Below are positions 51,983 to 60,667 of a stretch of 64,000 bases of DNA, piece after piece; the first letter of the stretch is position 1, and each line of letters begins with the position of its first letter. The DNA is from CAZJVD01 sp964549505. Lineage in GTDB: Bacteria > Bdellovibrionota > UBA1018 > CAZJVD01. A program made the position numbers and the translations under genes. The notes beneath the pieces were generated by a model that was given only the letters and a program-made list of their open reading frames with translations, made no database searches and had not been told where the DNA came from. Location: positions 1 to 64,000 of the forward strand of contig CAZJVD010000005.1 of assembly GCA_964549505.1 (NCBI GenBank), written 5' to 3'.

Positions 51983-53244
51983 ATTGCTTTCGTAGCGAGC
52001 TCAGTCGCTCGTTCCTTCATGCCCGCTTCGATCATTCGGCGAATCACTAGATCGTACGTGCTCGCGACTTGCACGCCCTGCTGGATCAGGTTCGCTCCGA
52101 CTTCGGCGGATTTCGCTGCATCGAGCTTCACATCTTCGATCGCATACCGCGCGGCTTTGAAGTCGGACCCATTCTGATCGTCGATCGCAAACCGACTCAA
52201 CGTTTCTTCGGCTTCTTTCAACTTCTTGAATTCGCAAAAAGCTTCGATAATTCGCCTTAAAAAGGCACGATCGCCAGCACACGACACGGCGGCCTTCTGC
52301 AAAAGCGTCATCCCTTTAGGCTCTTTCTTCTCGCGCATGAAATATTTTGCGGCAACGATCATCCCAGCAATCGTCGAACGCGTGACTTCCGGATCACGAA
52401 CATCCAGACTGATGAACAGCTCGTAGTACGACTCCATGTCTGCCCAGTTTCCTGTACGAATAGCCAGATGGATAACCGACGATAGACGCTTCGGATTGGC
52501 CGGGAAGTACTTCGCCACCCGTCGGACAATAGAATACGCTTCCTCGAACTGACTCTGACTCATGAACAGATCGTAGAGACCTACCAGACATTTGTAGTGA
52601 ATACCGTTGAACGTGAGACCCTTTTGAAAACTACCCTTGGCGTCCTCAAGACCTTGTCGCATCGTTTCGGCTTGACCGTAGTAGTAGCAAGCTAGCGACG
52701 GCGACGGATCCATCTTCATAGCCTGCTCAAAGACCTGCATCGCCTCATCGATCTTGCCACCGAAGAGAAGCAGCTTCCCTTTGTCGACGTTTCTCTTGTA
52801 CTCGTTCGGAAATAGCTTTTCGATAGCCGAGCCAATCAAGGTCGCCCGAAACGAATCCAGCGTGTAGGGCTTCAAAATAAACGTATCGACATCTTCTTCA
52901 GCCGCACGCGCGACGGCCGACTGTGAAGAATTCGCCGTGATGAGCACCAAGAGCGTGTCTTTAGCGTCCTCGTTCTGTTTACGAAACTTCTGAAAGACAT
53001 CAAAACCGGAACGTCCACCGAGATAGTAGTCGCTCAACACAACCTTAGGATCACCGCTGGTGATCCGCTGTTCGGCTTCTTCGTAGCTGTCGACGAGTGC
53101 GATGTTGATCATCTTTCCGCCGAGATCGACGATCGTCTTGGCAAGCCGGCGGCGTGAGGCGCTACTTGTGTCCGCGATCAAGATCTTCGCGTCCTTAAGA
53201 TAGCTCGCAAACTGCTCTGCGTTCTTGTCTTTTTTTGCTGACAA
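51916..53244 (-). CDS. response-regulator receiver with TPR domain
   Basis: 442 aa. Residues ~18-135 form a CheY-like receiver (AKILIADTSSASRRRLAKTIVDLG; phospho-acceptor Asp in VVLSDYYLGG; Thr/Ser in VLITANSS; Lys in FILKPYT). Residues ~160-440 are tetratricopeptide-type helical repeats (GKIDEAMQVFEQAMKMDPSPSLACYYYGQAE and following). There is no DNA-binding or enzyme domain, so it likely signals by protein contacts. It lies 3 bp downstream of the next receiver gene in an operon of three. The 3' end overlaps the convergent flavoprotein gene. Confidence 0.82.
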   Translation of the reverse strand: MSAKKDKNAEQFASYLKDAKILIADTSSASRRRLAKTIVDLGGKMINIALVDSYEEAEQRITSGDPKVVLSDYYLGGRSGFDVFQKFRKQNEDAKDTLLVLITANSSQSAVARAAEEDVDTFILKPYTLDSFRATLIGSAIEKLFPNEYKRNVDKGKLLLFGGKIDEAMQVFEQAMKMDPSPSLACYYYGQAETMRQGLEDAKGSFQKGLTFNGIHYKCLVGLYDLFMSQSQFEEAYSIVRRVAKYFPANPKRLSSVIHLAIRTGNWADMESYYELFISLDVRDPEVTRSTIAGMIVAAKYFMREKKEPKGMTLLQKAAVSCAGDRAFLRRIIEAFCEFKKLKEAEETLSRFAIDDQNGSDFKAARYAIEDVKLDAAKSAEVGANLIQQGVQVASTYDLVIRRMIEAGMKERATELATKAIQTWPGESRRFSVYLPPDKSAA

Positions 53245-53247
53245 GCC

Positions 53248-54123
53248 CTACCCCTTCGCTCGCTTTAAAAAATCGGTGATTTCGTTCTGACGGATTACAA
53301 AAGTCTTCTGTAGCTGCGTAAAACACTCTTTCACCTGACCGCCAGTAATCGCAAAAGTGACAAGAACACGGTCGCCATTGAACTTCTCAACATCATCGAT
53401 TGTCGCACGAACACGTGTTTTTACTTGGGCCATTTTGTTCTTACTGTAGACAGTGACCTCGAACTCCTTCGCCGTGACTTCCTCTAACCAGACGACATCG
53501 CAAACGAGCGCGTCCTCGTAAAATTCAATCAGCTTCGCCTCAAACCCAGGAATCTGCGGCGCGTCTCCGACGATAGGAAACACACGTACATCCAGATCGA
53601 TCGTTTTAAAATCATCGGGATTAATAAACTCGTTCTTGCCCGGCGATGATGTCTTTTGGAGATCTTCGGCGGAAGTTTGCAAAACCTGCGCAATCGTATC
53701 CAAAAACTTCTTGGACTCCACCGGCTTTTCGATGACAGCCTTTGCGCCGAGAACTATGAGCTCATCGGCCGTGTAGTCCGAAAAACCCGTGAAGAAGATC
53801 AACGGCGCATGAGAGTTTTTCGATGTCTTGAGAGACGTCAACACCGAAACACCTCCACCGCCTGGCATGCGGATATCGCAGACCACGAGATCCACGGGTT
53901 CGAGCGCAAGAACTTTATACGCTTCTTTGGGCTCGGTAGCGACCGAGACCCGATAACCAGCATCGCGGAGATAATCTGAAAACACTTCGAGGATCATCGG
54001 CTCGTCGTCGACCAAGAGAACATGTTTTTTCTTCGCGTCATTCTCCGTTACCGCTTCCGCTGTCGTTTCCGTCTTAGCCTGCGCCGCAGTATCTGTCTTA
54101 GTATCTGTCTTAGTATCTGGCAT
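53248..54123 (-). CDS. response-regulator receiver with C-terminal PilZ-like domain
   Basis: 291 aa. A low-complexity head (TKTD units, partly 12-bp tandem repeats at 54089-54120) precedes a complete receiver: HVLLVDDEPMIL, phospho-acceptor Asp in LVVCDIRMPGGGG, Thr in FFTGFSD, Lys in VIEKPV. A second domain of about 115 residues follows and ends LQKTFVIRQNEITDFLKRAKG, a tail shared with the next protein upstream. I take it as a PilZ-like domain, but the Arg and D-x-S-x-x-G c-di-GMP motifs are not evident. Confidence 0.78.
   Translation of the reverse strand: MPDTKTDTKTDTAAQAKTETTAEAVTENDAKKKHVLLVDDEPMILEVFSDYLRDAGYRVSVATEPKEAYKVLALEPVDLVVCDIRMPGGGGVSVLTSLKTSKNSHAPLIFFTGFSDYTADELIVLGAKAVIEKPVESKKFLDTIAQVLQTSAEDLQKTSSPGKNEFINPDDFKTIDLDVRVFPIVGDAPQIPGFEAKLIEFYEDALVCDVVWLEEVTAKEFEVTVYSKNKMAQVKTRVRATIDDVEKFNGDRVLVTFAITGGQVKECFTQLQKTFVIRQNEITDFLKRAKG
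54089..54120 (-). repeat. 12-bp tandem repeats in the receiver gene head
   Basis: GTATCTGTCTTA occurs twice exactly, followed by a partial third copy. It encodes the TKTDTKTD head of the protein. It is a third example in this window of tetrapeptide-coding repeats in an exposed or linker region. Confidence 0.6.
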
Positions 54124-54135
54124 CGTTCGACCCTA

Positions 54136-55722
54136 TTATCCTCGAGCCGTCTTTAAGAACTCGCTCATCGTCCCTTGGCGCTCGATAAAGATTTCCTGAA
54201 ACTTTTTTAATTCGGCTGGATCGAGTCCTGCACACCGAACATCAACGATCGCACGGCCCACACTGTTTGCTTCAAGACAAAGGACGGTGACAGCACCGTT
54301 CAACTTTACGGCGGTTTTACCTTTCACCATCTCAAGACTGATCTCGCCTTGAGCGTCGACAACGAGCTCGAGCGGATCGACCTCGAGGGTGAACTCGTCT
54401 TCAAAAAAGTCGAGAAGCTTAGCTGGACTTGATCCAACACCAGGAAAGATGACTTGGATATCGAGCGAAAGATCTTTGAGCCGATCCAACCAATCGACCG
54501 CTTCGGGCGTCGTCTCACGACCCTTAGTAGCTGTGCCATAATCGCGCACACGACTCTTTTCCTTAGCAAACGTACCTTCGAGAACGGTTCCGCCATCGGC
54601 TTTCTTGTCAACGTAGTCGCGCCCCGTGCCTTCTGGCTTTTTCTTGTCGACGTAATCGAGTGAGCTGCCACCCACAAGATCATTCTCGAGATGCAAGTCT
54701 TTCGAAAATACACCGTCGGTTTCATCGTCCGTGTCGATGTAGTCTGCGCCATTTGCGTTGACTTGTTCTTTTCGAAACGTTCGTTCGGTTCGCAAAAGAA
54801 CCTGAATCGCTTCGAGCATCTTACGCGCGTAAGTAGGATTCTTTGAAACGGTGAGTTTGTCGCCGACCGATTTCCATCGGTAACCGACACTCTTCTGATC
54901 CACGAAGAACCCCATCTCGGGAGCTTCGGAAACAAATTGCCATAGGTACGATCGCCAAGAAAACTCAGGCTTCTTTCCGACCATGATCCAATCGCCCACC
55001 TGAGGCATCAGCGCATAAGGCGTCTTGGTCGGTGTCCACTTCCAACCTTTGCCGCCCTCAAGCTCGATCCATTTACCCTCCGACGGTGGCGGACCCATCA
55101 CGTCGAGAAGCCACATTCCACGAATAAAACGAATGTCCTGTCGTTTGAGAATCAACCAGCAGTCACTCTCGGTCGGAACCGGTTCCGCCCAGACAAGATC
55201 GGGACGTCGCAGCTCTGTCGGCCGAGCCGCTGCTTCTCGCACCGAACCCACTTTTTGTTGGTCGGCGACATAAGCTCGGTTCTGCTTTTCTTTCTCGTAG
55301 GCCTGTTCGACCAACAGTCCGAAACGATCGATCTTGTGTTTGACAGCTCGAAGATTGAGAGAAGGCATGAGGATCTCCGAGCAACCCTTCTTCATCAGAA
55401 TTTTTTCGACGTCCATGCCACCAGCTCTTTGGAACCCAAAGATCCGAACGGTATTGTTCTTGATGCGTGCAGCAGAACGGATCAAAAGATCGAGAACCTC
55501 AGCAAGATTGTCGCGCGTATTGATTTCAAAAATGATCAGACCTTTACCGACCCGCTCGATCTCAGCGAGAATCTCACCAGGCTTACCCAGCTCACGCACT
55601 TCAAAGCGCGTCTCTTTTCCAAGAACTTCGATGACCTGATTGAGCACCGGGACCTTTCCGGTGACACCATAGAGAAGAAAGGGCGTCGGCTGCTCGGTAG
55701 AAGCGCGCTCGGGTTGGCTCAT
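54136..55722 (-). CDS. degenerate receiver protein with long linker and PilZ-like tail
   Basis: 528 aa from the ATG at 55722. The first ~130 residues fold like a receiver but lack the phospho-acceptor Asp (GLIIFEINTRDN at that place). Residues ~165-315 contain Trp-rich segments (WAEPVPTESDCWLILKRQDIRFIRGMWLLD, FSWRSYLWQFVSEAPEMG) of no known domain. A linker repeats DYVDKK twice and has a DYIDTDD variant. The C-terminal domain ends FQEIFIERQGTMSEFLKTARG, homologous to the tail of the neighbouring regulator. It heads the three-gene operon and is divergent from ahcY. Confidence 0.7.
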   Translation of the reverse strand: MSQPERASTEQPTPFLLYGVTGKVPVLNQVIEVLGKETRFEVRELGKPGEILAEIERVGKGLIIFEINTRDNLAEVLDLLIRSAARIKNNTVRIFGFQRAGGMDVEKILMKKGCSEILMPSLNLRAVKHKIDRFGLLVEQAYEKEKQNRAYVADQQKVGSVREAAARPTELRRPDLVWAEPVPTESDCWLILKRQDIRFIRGMWLLDVMGPPPSEGKWIELEGGKGWKWTPTKTPYALMPQVGDWIMVGKKPEFSWRSYLWQFVSEAPEMGFFVDQKSVGYRWKSVGDKLTVSKNPTYARKMLEAIQVLLRTERTFRKEQVNANGADYIDTDDETDGVFSKDLHLENDLVGGSSLDYVDKKKPEGTGRDYVDKKADGGTVLEGTFAKEKSRVRDYGTATKGRETTPEAVDWLDRLKDLSLDIQVIFPGVGSSPAKLLDFFEDEFTLEVDPLELVVDAQGEISLEMVKGKTAVKLNGAVTVLCLEANSVGRAIVDVRCAGLDPAELKKFQEIFIERQGTMSEFLKTARG

Positions 55723-55953
55723 AAGATGATGTGGTCCCCTCATACTATTATCGGTTTTTCGCTTGCCGGCATGACCGATTTCGCCTTAAAAAAGAAGGAC
55801 ATGTCCAACTCGACACGCTCTGTTGCCACCACTTCACTTAAAACCGGTGCACGTTCTACGCGTTCCGCACAGTCTGCACGGCCCACAGGGTCCACACAGT
55901 CAATGGCACGCGCTCGACACTCCGCAGGACGGAAGGAATCTCGGAAAACCGCT

Positions 55954-57366
55954 ATGTCAAAGGGAACTCAGAAGAAAAACGTTATGAAAGTACAGAAGAC
56001 GACGGCGTCGCGCCTCGCTAAAACGGTGCCCCAAACAGTCACCCAAAATGATTACCTGGTCTGTCGTGAGGCCATGGAAAATCCAAAGCGTTTTGAAGAA
56101 CTTGCCGCATGGGGCCGTAAGGAGATTGAGATCGCAGAAAAGGAAATGCCCGGCTTGATGGCATTGCGTGAAGAGTACGGCCGCTCGCTACCCCTGAAAG
56201 GCGCACGCATTACGGGCTGTCTCCACATGACGATTCAGACCGCTGTCTTGATCGAAACCTTGATCAAGCTCGGCGCTAAAGTTCGATGGTCGTCGTGTAA
56301 TATCTTTTCGACACAAGACCACGCAGCTGTCGCTATGGCGGCCGTTGGAGTCCCTGTCTTTGCTTGGAAGGGCGAAACCGAGGAAGAATACCGCCACTGT
56401 ATCGAACGTTCGATCGATGGCTGGGGAGACGAAGGTTATGACCTCATCCTCGATGACGGCGGCGATCTGACGAACGTGATGCACGAGCCGAAGTTTGCCG
56501 AACTGCTTACGAAGATCAAAGGCATCTCTGAAGAAACCACAACGGGTGTGCACGGTCTCGAAAAGCTTGCGGCGAAAGGCGAGCTCGCTGTTCCAGCAAT
56601 CAACGTCAACGACTCCGTAACAAAGTCGAAGTTCGACAACTTGTATGGCTGTCGAGAGTCGCTCGCCGACGGCATCAAGCGCGCAACCGACGTGATGATC
56701 GCTGGAAAAGCTGTGGTCATCGCAGGTTACGGCGACGTCGGCAAAGGCTGCGCTCGTTCGATGCGCGCTTATGGTGCACGCGTTCTGGTGACAGAGATTG
56801 ATCCAATCTGCGCGCTTCAAGCAGCGATGGAAGGTTTTGAAGTCGTCAACATGGAGCATGCTGCTTCGGTTGGCGATATCTTTGTCACGGCGACAGGCTG
56901 CTGCGACATCATCACCGAGAAGCATTTTCTCAAGATGAAAGAGCACGCCATTGTTTGCAACATCGGCCACTTTGATATTGAGATCGATATGAAGTGGCTG
57001 ACCGAAAACTCAACGGCCGATGAAGTGAAACCACAGGTCGACCTTCACACGCTTCGCAACGGCCGAACGATCATTGTTCTGGCCAAGGGACGTTTGGTGA
57101 ATCTCGGCTGTGCGACAGGACATCCTTCGTTTGTGATGAGCAATTCGTTCACGAATCAGGTGTTGGCTCAGATAGAGCTTTATAGGAACGGAAAGCGCTA
57201 CCCTGAGAAGCGCGTGTATCGGCTTCCTAAAGAGATCGACGAGAAAGTCGCGTCGCTACACCTCAAGAAACTCGGAGTTGTTTTGACCGAACTGAGCTCA
57301 AAGCAGTCCAAGTATCTCGGGTTGCCGACGAGCGGTCCGTTCAAACCGGAACACTACCGGTATTAG
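55954..57366 (+). CDS. ahcY: S-adenosylhomocysteinase
   Basis: 470 aa from the ATG at 55954; an ATG at 55984 gives 460. It hydrolyses S-adenosylhomocysteine to adenosine and homocysteine. Signatures: GARITGCLHMTIQTAVLIETLI, NIFSTQDHAAVAMAA, the active-site Asp/Glu and Lys/Asp region (GISEETTTGVHGL, VPAINVNDSVTKSKFDNLYGCRESL), the NAD-binding VVIAGYGDVGKGCARSMRAYGA, and the C-terminal KPEHYRY. The open frame upstream to 55801 encodes a Ser/Thr/Arg-rich stretch that could be an N-terminal extension, or be untranslated. Confidence 0.93.
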   Translation: MSKGTQKKNVMKVQKTTASRLAKTVPQTVTQNDYLVCREAMENPKRFEELAAWGRKEIEIAEKEMPGLMALREEYGRSLPLKGARITGCLHMTIQTAVLIETLIKLGAKVRWSSCNIFSTQDHAAVAMAAVGVPVFAWKGETEEEYRHCIERSIDGWGDEGYDLILDDGGDLTNVMHEPKFAELLTKIKGISEETTTGVHGLEKLAAKGELAVPAINVNDSVTKSKFDNLYGCRESLADGIKRATDVMIAGKAVVIAGYGDVGKGCARSMRAYGARVLVTEIDPICALQAAMEGFEVVNMEHAASVGDIFVTATGCCDIITEKHFLKMKEHAIVCNIGHFDIEIDMKWLTENSTADEVKPQVDLHTLRNGRTIIVLAKGRLVNLGCATGHPSFVMSNSFTNQVLAQIELYRNGKRYPEKRVYRLPKEIDEKVASLHLKKLGVVLTELSSKQSKYLGLPTSGPFKPEHYRY

Positions 57367-57387
57367 AACTGGCCGTGGTTTCATTTT

Positions 57388-58170
57388 ATGAGCAAGAGCA
57401 TCTTTGTTAAGGGCAGTAACTTTACAGGCGGCTCCGATCGTTTCTTGCCCATTAAAGATCGCCTTCAAGTGCTACAGATGTTGCGCGACGCTTGTGAAAA
57501 AAACGCGTCCGTTGTTCTTTGGACCAAAGGACAAGAACTGGTTCTTCACACGCGTTTAGACGAGCATCTCGTTCCAAAAAAATATCTCTATGTTCGCAAG
57601 ACGACTGAAGATGAGATGAAGCGACTTCAAGATATCCTTCTGCGCGACAACTCGATCGAATGTCAGATGTTGATCTACCAACCCGAGAAGGCCGTCATTG
57701 GTTTCAAATGCACGGTTCTTGGCACCGACGACATGGGGCTTCAGATCCGTTTTCCAGAAACCATTTTCCGAGTCCAGCGTCGACAGCACCAACGCTATAG
57801 AATTCGAAGCGGGTACCAAGTGCAGGTCAACTTTCCCGATCCTTCAGAACCGCTTGAAACGCGCGGGTCCGAAGGTGAAGAGCATCGCGTGACCAAGCCG
57901 GTACTCGATATCAGTGTCGGTGGATTAGCTTTTATGATTTCGTCCGAAGAAAAGACCCACTATCAGATCGGAATGAATATCGCGGAGGCCGAGATCGAAC
58001 TCCGAAATCGCAAGCTCACCGTCGATGTGAAAGTACAGAACATCCAGGATCTCACCGGCGAAGGCAATCCCGGCGCTCAAATCGGATGTGCCATCACCAA
58101 GATCGGCTTCGACGATGTCGAGTTTCTCTCGTTTTATATTGGAGAGAACACAGCCCAGTTCGGGGGATAA
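57388..58170 (+). CDS. PilZ-domain protein (YcgR-like)
   Basis: 260 aa. The N-terminal ~125 residues have the split-barrel pattern of YcgR-N. The PilZ domain starts with RRQHQRYRIR, in which R132 and R136 fit the RxxxR c-di-GMP motif, and continues with LDISVGGLAF (D174, S176, G178-G179), the DxSxxG motif. Both halves of the c-di-GMP site are thus intact. YcgR-type proteins slow or steer motility when c-di-GMP is high. It starts 21 bp after ahcY, so they may be co-transcribed, and the three receiver genes with PilZ-like tails lie on the other side. Confidence 0.85.
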   Translation: MSKSIFVKGSNFTGGSDRFLPIKDRLQVLQMLRDACEKNASVVLWTKGQELVLHTRLDEHLVPKKYLYVRKTTEDEMKRLQDILLRDNSIECQMLIYQPEKAVIGFKCTVLGTDDMGLQIRFPETIFRVQRRQHQRYRIRSGYQVQVNFPDPSEPLETRGSEGEEHRVTKPVLDISVGGLAFMISSEEKTHYQIGMNIAEAEIELRNRKLTVDVKVQNIQDLTGEGNPGAQIGCAITKIGFDDVEFLSFYIGENTAQFGG

Positions 58171-58274
58171 GCGCCAAACAGAACCGGGGCGACCGGAGCG
58201 AACTGAAGACGACGGACCAGATGTCTTTCAACTCTGATCCATCGTTCTCAGTTCAAACGACTCCGAGACCGTAT

Positions 58275-58613
58275 CTACATGTTTTCACAGTCCGCATATT
58301 GCGTGCCGGTTGGCGTAGTATACCAACATCTGCCGGTGCAGTTCATTGCTCCGCACGTGTTTGTCGGCGTACAAAAGGCGGGAAGCGGGCCGGTTGTACA
58401 CCCAGATTCGCCCGCCATACAGGGAACTGTGCCGAAGTTTCCATTGATGCAAGTATAATCTACATCACTGTCCGCACAGTTTGCTTGACATTCGTTACCC
58501 ACAGGAACCCAATCTACGGGAACTGCCGGACACGCGCAGGTCAAAGCGTTTGAATTCGGCGCCCAAACTGCCGAGACGACTAACAATAAAATCACTTTCA
58601 CGAGACTAGACAT
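58275..58613 (-). CDS. small secreted cysteine-rich protein (12 Cys)
   Basis: 112 aa. A signal peptide (SLVKVILLLVVSAVWAPNSNA) is followed by a mature part of about 90 residues with 12 Cys: CACP at the start, then six to seven spaced Cys, and CTGRCWY before a final Cys. The neighbour at 58745-59101 has the same 12-Cys layout and almost the same signal peptide (LLLVVS.LWAPNSNA), so they are tandem duplicates. An AAAGGAG Shine-Dalgarno sequence precedes the ATG, and a 14-bp box lies 35 bp upstream. Function is unknown; a disulfide-stabilised extracellular fold is likely. Confidence 0.8.
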   Translation of the reverse strand: MSSLVKVILLLVVSAVWAPNSNALTCACPAVPVDWVPVGNECQANCADSDVDYTCINGNFGTVPCMAGESGCTTGPLPAFCTPTNTCGAMNCTGRCWYTTPTGTQYADCENM

Positions 58614-58648
58614 AAAAAGATCGCTCCTTTGCTATTGCGATTACATAG

Positions 58649-58662
58649 ATGTGTATCACTCA
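58649..58662 (-). promoter_or_regulatory. 14-bp box upstream of the Cys-rich gene
   Basis: TGAGTGATACACAT on the minus strand, 35 bp before the ATG at 58613. It is identical to the box at 59137-59150, at exactly the same distance from its gene, while most of the sequence between box and start differs. A promoter element or regulator site is likely. Confidence 0.55.
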
Positions 58663-58744
58663 ACTCATAGCTAACTGAAGTTAACTTCAAATCAACAGGA
58701 ACTTTGCTTTGCGGAATCGAAATTCTGAGCCAGCAACGCCTTCA

Positions 58745-59101
58745 CTAGTAAGTCGATGAGCAGGGCAACGCTTCGATGCCGTGCATCGTTTCATAATGGC
58801 ATCTGCCCGAGCAAGTTACATCCCCACAGCTGCCATAATACGCGTAGCAGCCAAATGGAACCGGACCCGGCGCGCACTGGAAATTCGGAAATATCCAGCA
58901 AGGCGTGATCCCGGTGTGCATTCCGTCGACGCAGTAGTACTCCGTCGTTGCGTTTTCGCAACCGACGTCGTTACAAGTCTCCCAAAGAAACTTCCAGCCC
59001 TCTGGATCCTGGGCCGGACAGCCGCAAGCCCCAGCGTTTGAATTCGGCGCCCAAAGCACAGATACGACCAACAATAAGACCACGCTTACAAGACGATGCA
59101 T
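58745..59101 (-). CDS. small secreted cysteine-rich protein (12 Cys), tandem paralogue
   Basis: 118 aa with signal peptide (RLVSVVLLLVVSVLWAPNSNA) and 12 Cys in the mature part: CGCP at the start, then CNDVGC, YYC, PC, QC, GC, SC, and CSGRCHY before the last Cys. It is a clear paralogue of the 58275-58613 protein and a more distant relative of 129-575. GGAGGAG lies about 10 bp upstream of the ATG. The 131 bp between the two genes hold the 14-bp box and nothing else recognisable. Confidence 0.8.
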   Translation of the reverse strand: MHRLVSVVLLLVVSVLWAPNSNAGACGCPAQDPEGWKFLWETCNDVGCENATTEYYCVDGMHTGITPCWIFPNFQCAPGPVPFGCYAYYGSCGDVTCSGRCHYETMHGIEALPCSSTY

Positions 59102-59136
59102 AAAGAATCCACTCCTCCATTGTTGAAATGAAATGA

Positions 59137-59150
59137 ATGTGTATCACTCA
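59137..59150 (-). promoter_or_regulatory. 14-bp box upstream of the paralogous Cys-rich gene
   Basis: Identical copy of TGAGTGATACACAT, again 35 bp before the start codon (59101). Conservation of sequence and distance in a duplicate pair suggests shared control. Confidence 0.55.
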
Positions 59151-59161
59151 TTTAAGAAATT

Positions 59162-60667
59162 TCACGCCTGTTTTCGTAAGATTCTTGCGACCATTGCTCC
59201 CGATCGTCCCGTCACGCCACCACACGGATGACTGAACGCCCCGATCTGCCAAAGACCTTGGATCGGCGTCCGCCAGGTAGCGAGTTCAGGCGTTGGGCGC
59301 ATGAGCAGCTGATCGAGGGCATGGTCAACCCCAAGCGGGTCCGAACCACGCGGTCCCATAAGACCCGACAGTTCGGACGGCACTACGGCCCGGGTCGCAC
59401 GAATCTGCGAACGTACCGATGGCAACCAATGATCCAACGGCCGAAGCGCAAGCTCGGTTGCGATCTGACGCTGCTCTTCGAGGGGCCGTTGGGTGTCGTT
59501 TGGACAATACAAAACGCTCGCTCGCAAAACATAGGCGCCATCACGCGCGGGCAGTGCACGATACTCAACCGGCGCGGCTGCCGGCCAATCACCGTACTTC
59601 ATCGCATTCGACGACGTTTCCAAAGCATCCCATCCGAGCGCAAGACGCGCGGACTGTCCAAGCGGGAGTCGCGGGTCGACACGACCTTCCACACCCAAGA
59701 ACACACTCGTGCGGTGAGGCTGCATGCGAATCCGACGCAACCGCTCTTGAAAACGAATCGAAAGCTGTGCGGGCGGAAGCCACTTACTAAAAACATGCTG
59801 AGGATCCAGCGACGAAAGAACTGTTCCGGCCTCCACGGCACCCAAACTGGCGGTGCTCACGCCAACCACGCGTGTTCCGCCTTGAACGTCTCGTTCTGTT
59901 CGGAGACGCTCGACTTCCACTCCCAGATGAAACTCAACGCCCGCATCGCGAGCGGAGCGTTCGAGTGCCGGCACAAGATGTCCTGCACTACGCGCTTTCC
60001 GCGTCTGAAGCGCTGATCGCAGCAGAAAACTCGCGGTGGTCCCAGGCGCCATCGGACCATACGGAACAGACTCGAGACCGGTGAGCGCAAGCCCTGACGC
60101 GATCTCAGCATTTTCGCGCCCCATCCGATCGTCCAGAAAGTCTTTTACGGGCATGGGGAGCCAACGCATGAGTTCTAACAAGTTCGCTCGCTCTTTCATT
60201 CCGAGATGAACAGCAGACCGCGCAACACCCCACCAATTCAACCCCGATAGATCGCGCGCAGCGATCCGAGTCAGGAAAGGTTCCGTCTCCGCCCACTGCA
60301 CGAGGAGATCGCGCATGGGCGTAGCTTTGAGCCACTCGTACACATCACCAATGGTCTCAGTACGATCGCCACCTTTTTTGTCGAGATACCAAAGCGTGCT
60401 ACTGCCTTCGGGAACGTCCTTCGTCGCAACCGACTTGAATCCGAAACGCTCGAGCCCCAGCGACTCGGCGAGCTCAGCCGGAAAACTCGAGACGTCGGGC
60501 TCGAAACTCGGCACCGACCATCCGGGAGCAAACTCGAATGGCGCTGCCCATCCGCCTAGAAACTTTTCCGTTTCAAGAACGACGACCTTCGCTCCACTGG
60601 CGGCGAGCATTCGAGCGGCTACAAGACTATCGACATCACTTCCTAAAAAAACGAAATCGGCTTTCAT
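59162..60667 (-). CDS. PYROXD2/CrtI-like protein with degenerate FAD motif
   Basis: 501 aa. Overall it follows phytoene-desaturase/PYROXD2-like proteins: an N-terminal Rossmann-type strand-helix, VVLETEKFLGGWAAPFEF (the second FAD motif), LVPALERSARDAGVEFHLGVEVERL in the middle and PIQGLWQIGAFSHPCGGVTGRSGAMVARIL at the C terminus. The glycine motif GxGxxG is replaced by GSDVDS (residues 9-14), so tight FAD binding is doubtful. It overlaps the intact paralogue upstream by 4 bp and may form a heteromer with it. Confidence 0.78.
   Translation of the reverse strand: MKADFVFLGSDVDSLVAARMLAASGAKVVVLETEKFLGGWAAPFEFAPGWSVPSFEPDVSSFPAELAESLGLERFGFKSVATKDVPEGSSTLWYLDKKGGDRTETIGDVYEWLKATPMRDLLVQWAETEPFLTRIAARDLSGLNWWGVARSAVHLGMKERANLLELMRWLPMPVKDFLDDRMGRENAEIASGLALTGLESVPYGPMAPGTTASFLLRSALQTRKARSAGHLVPALERSARDAGVEFHLGVEVERLRTERDVQGGTRVVGVSTASLGAVEAGTVLSSLDPQHVFSKWLPPAQLSIRFQERLRRIRMQPHRTSVFLGVEGRVDPRLPLGQSARLALGWDALETSSNAMKYGDWPAAAPVEYRALPARDGAYVLRASVLYCPNDTQRPLEEQRQIATELALRPLDHWLPSVRSQIRATRAVVPSELSGLMGPRGSDPLGVDHALDQLLMRPTPELATWRTPIQGLWQIGAFSHPCGGVTGRSGAMVARILRKQA

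Noticed and set aside
55255..55953. Long N-terminal extension of S-adenosylhomocysteinase
   Set aside because: Most of it is antisense to the receiver gene and unlike any known family member; the enzyme core needs a start near 55954 or 55984.
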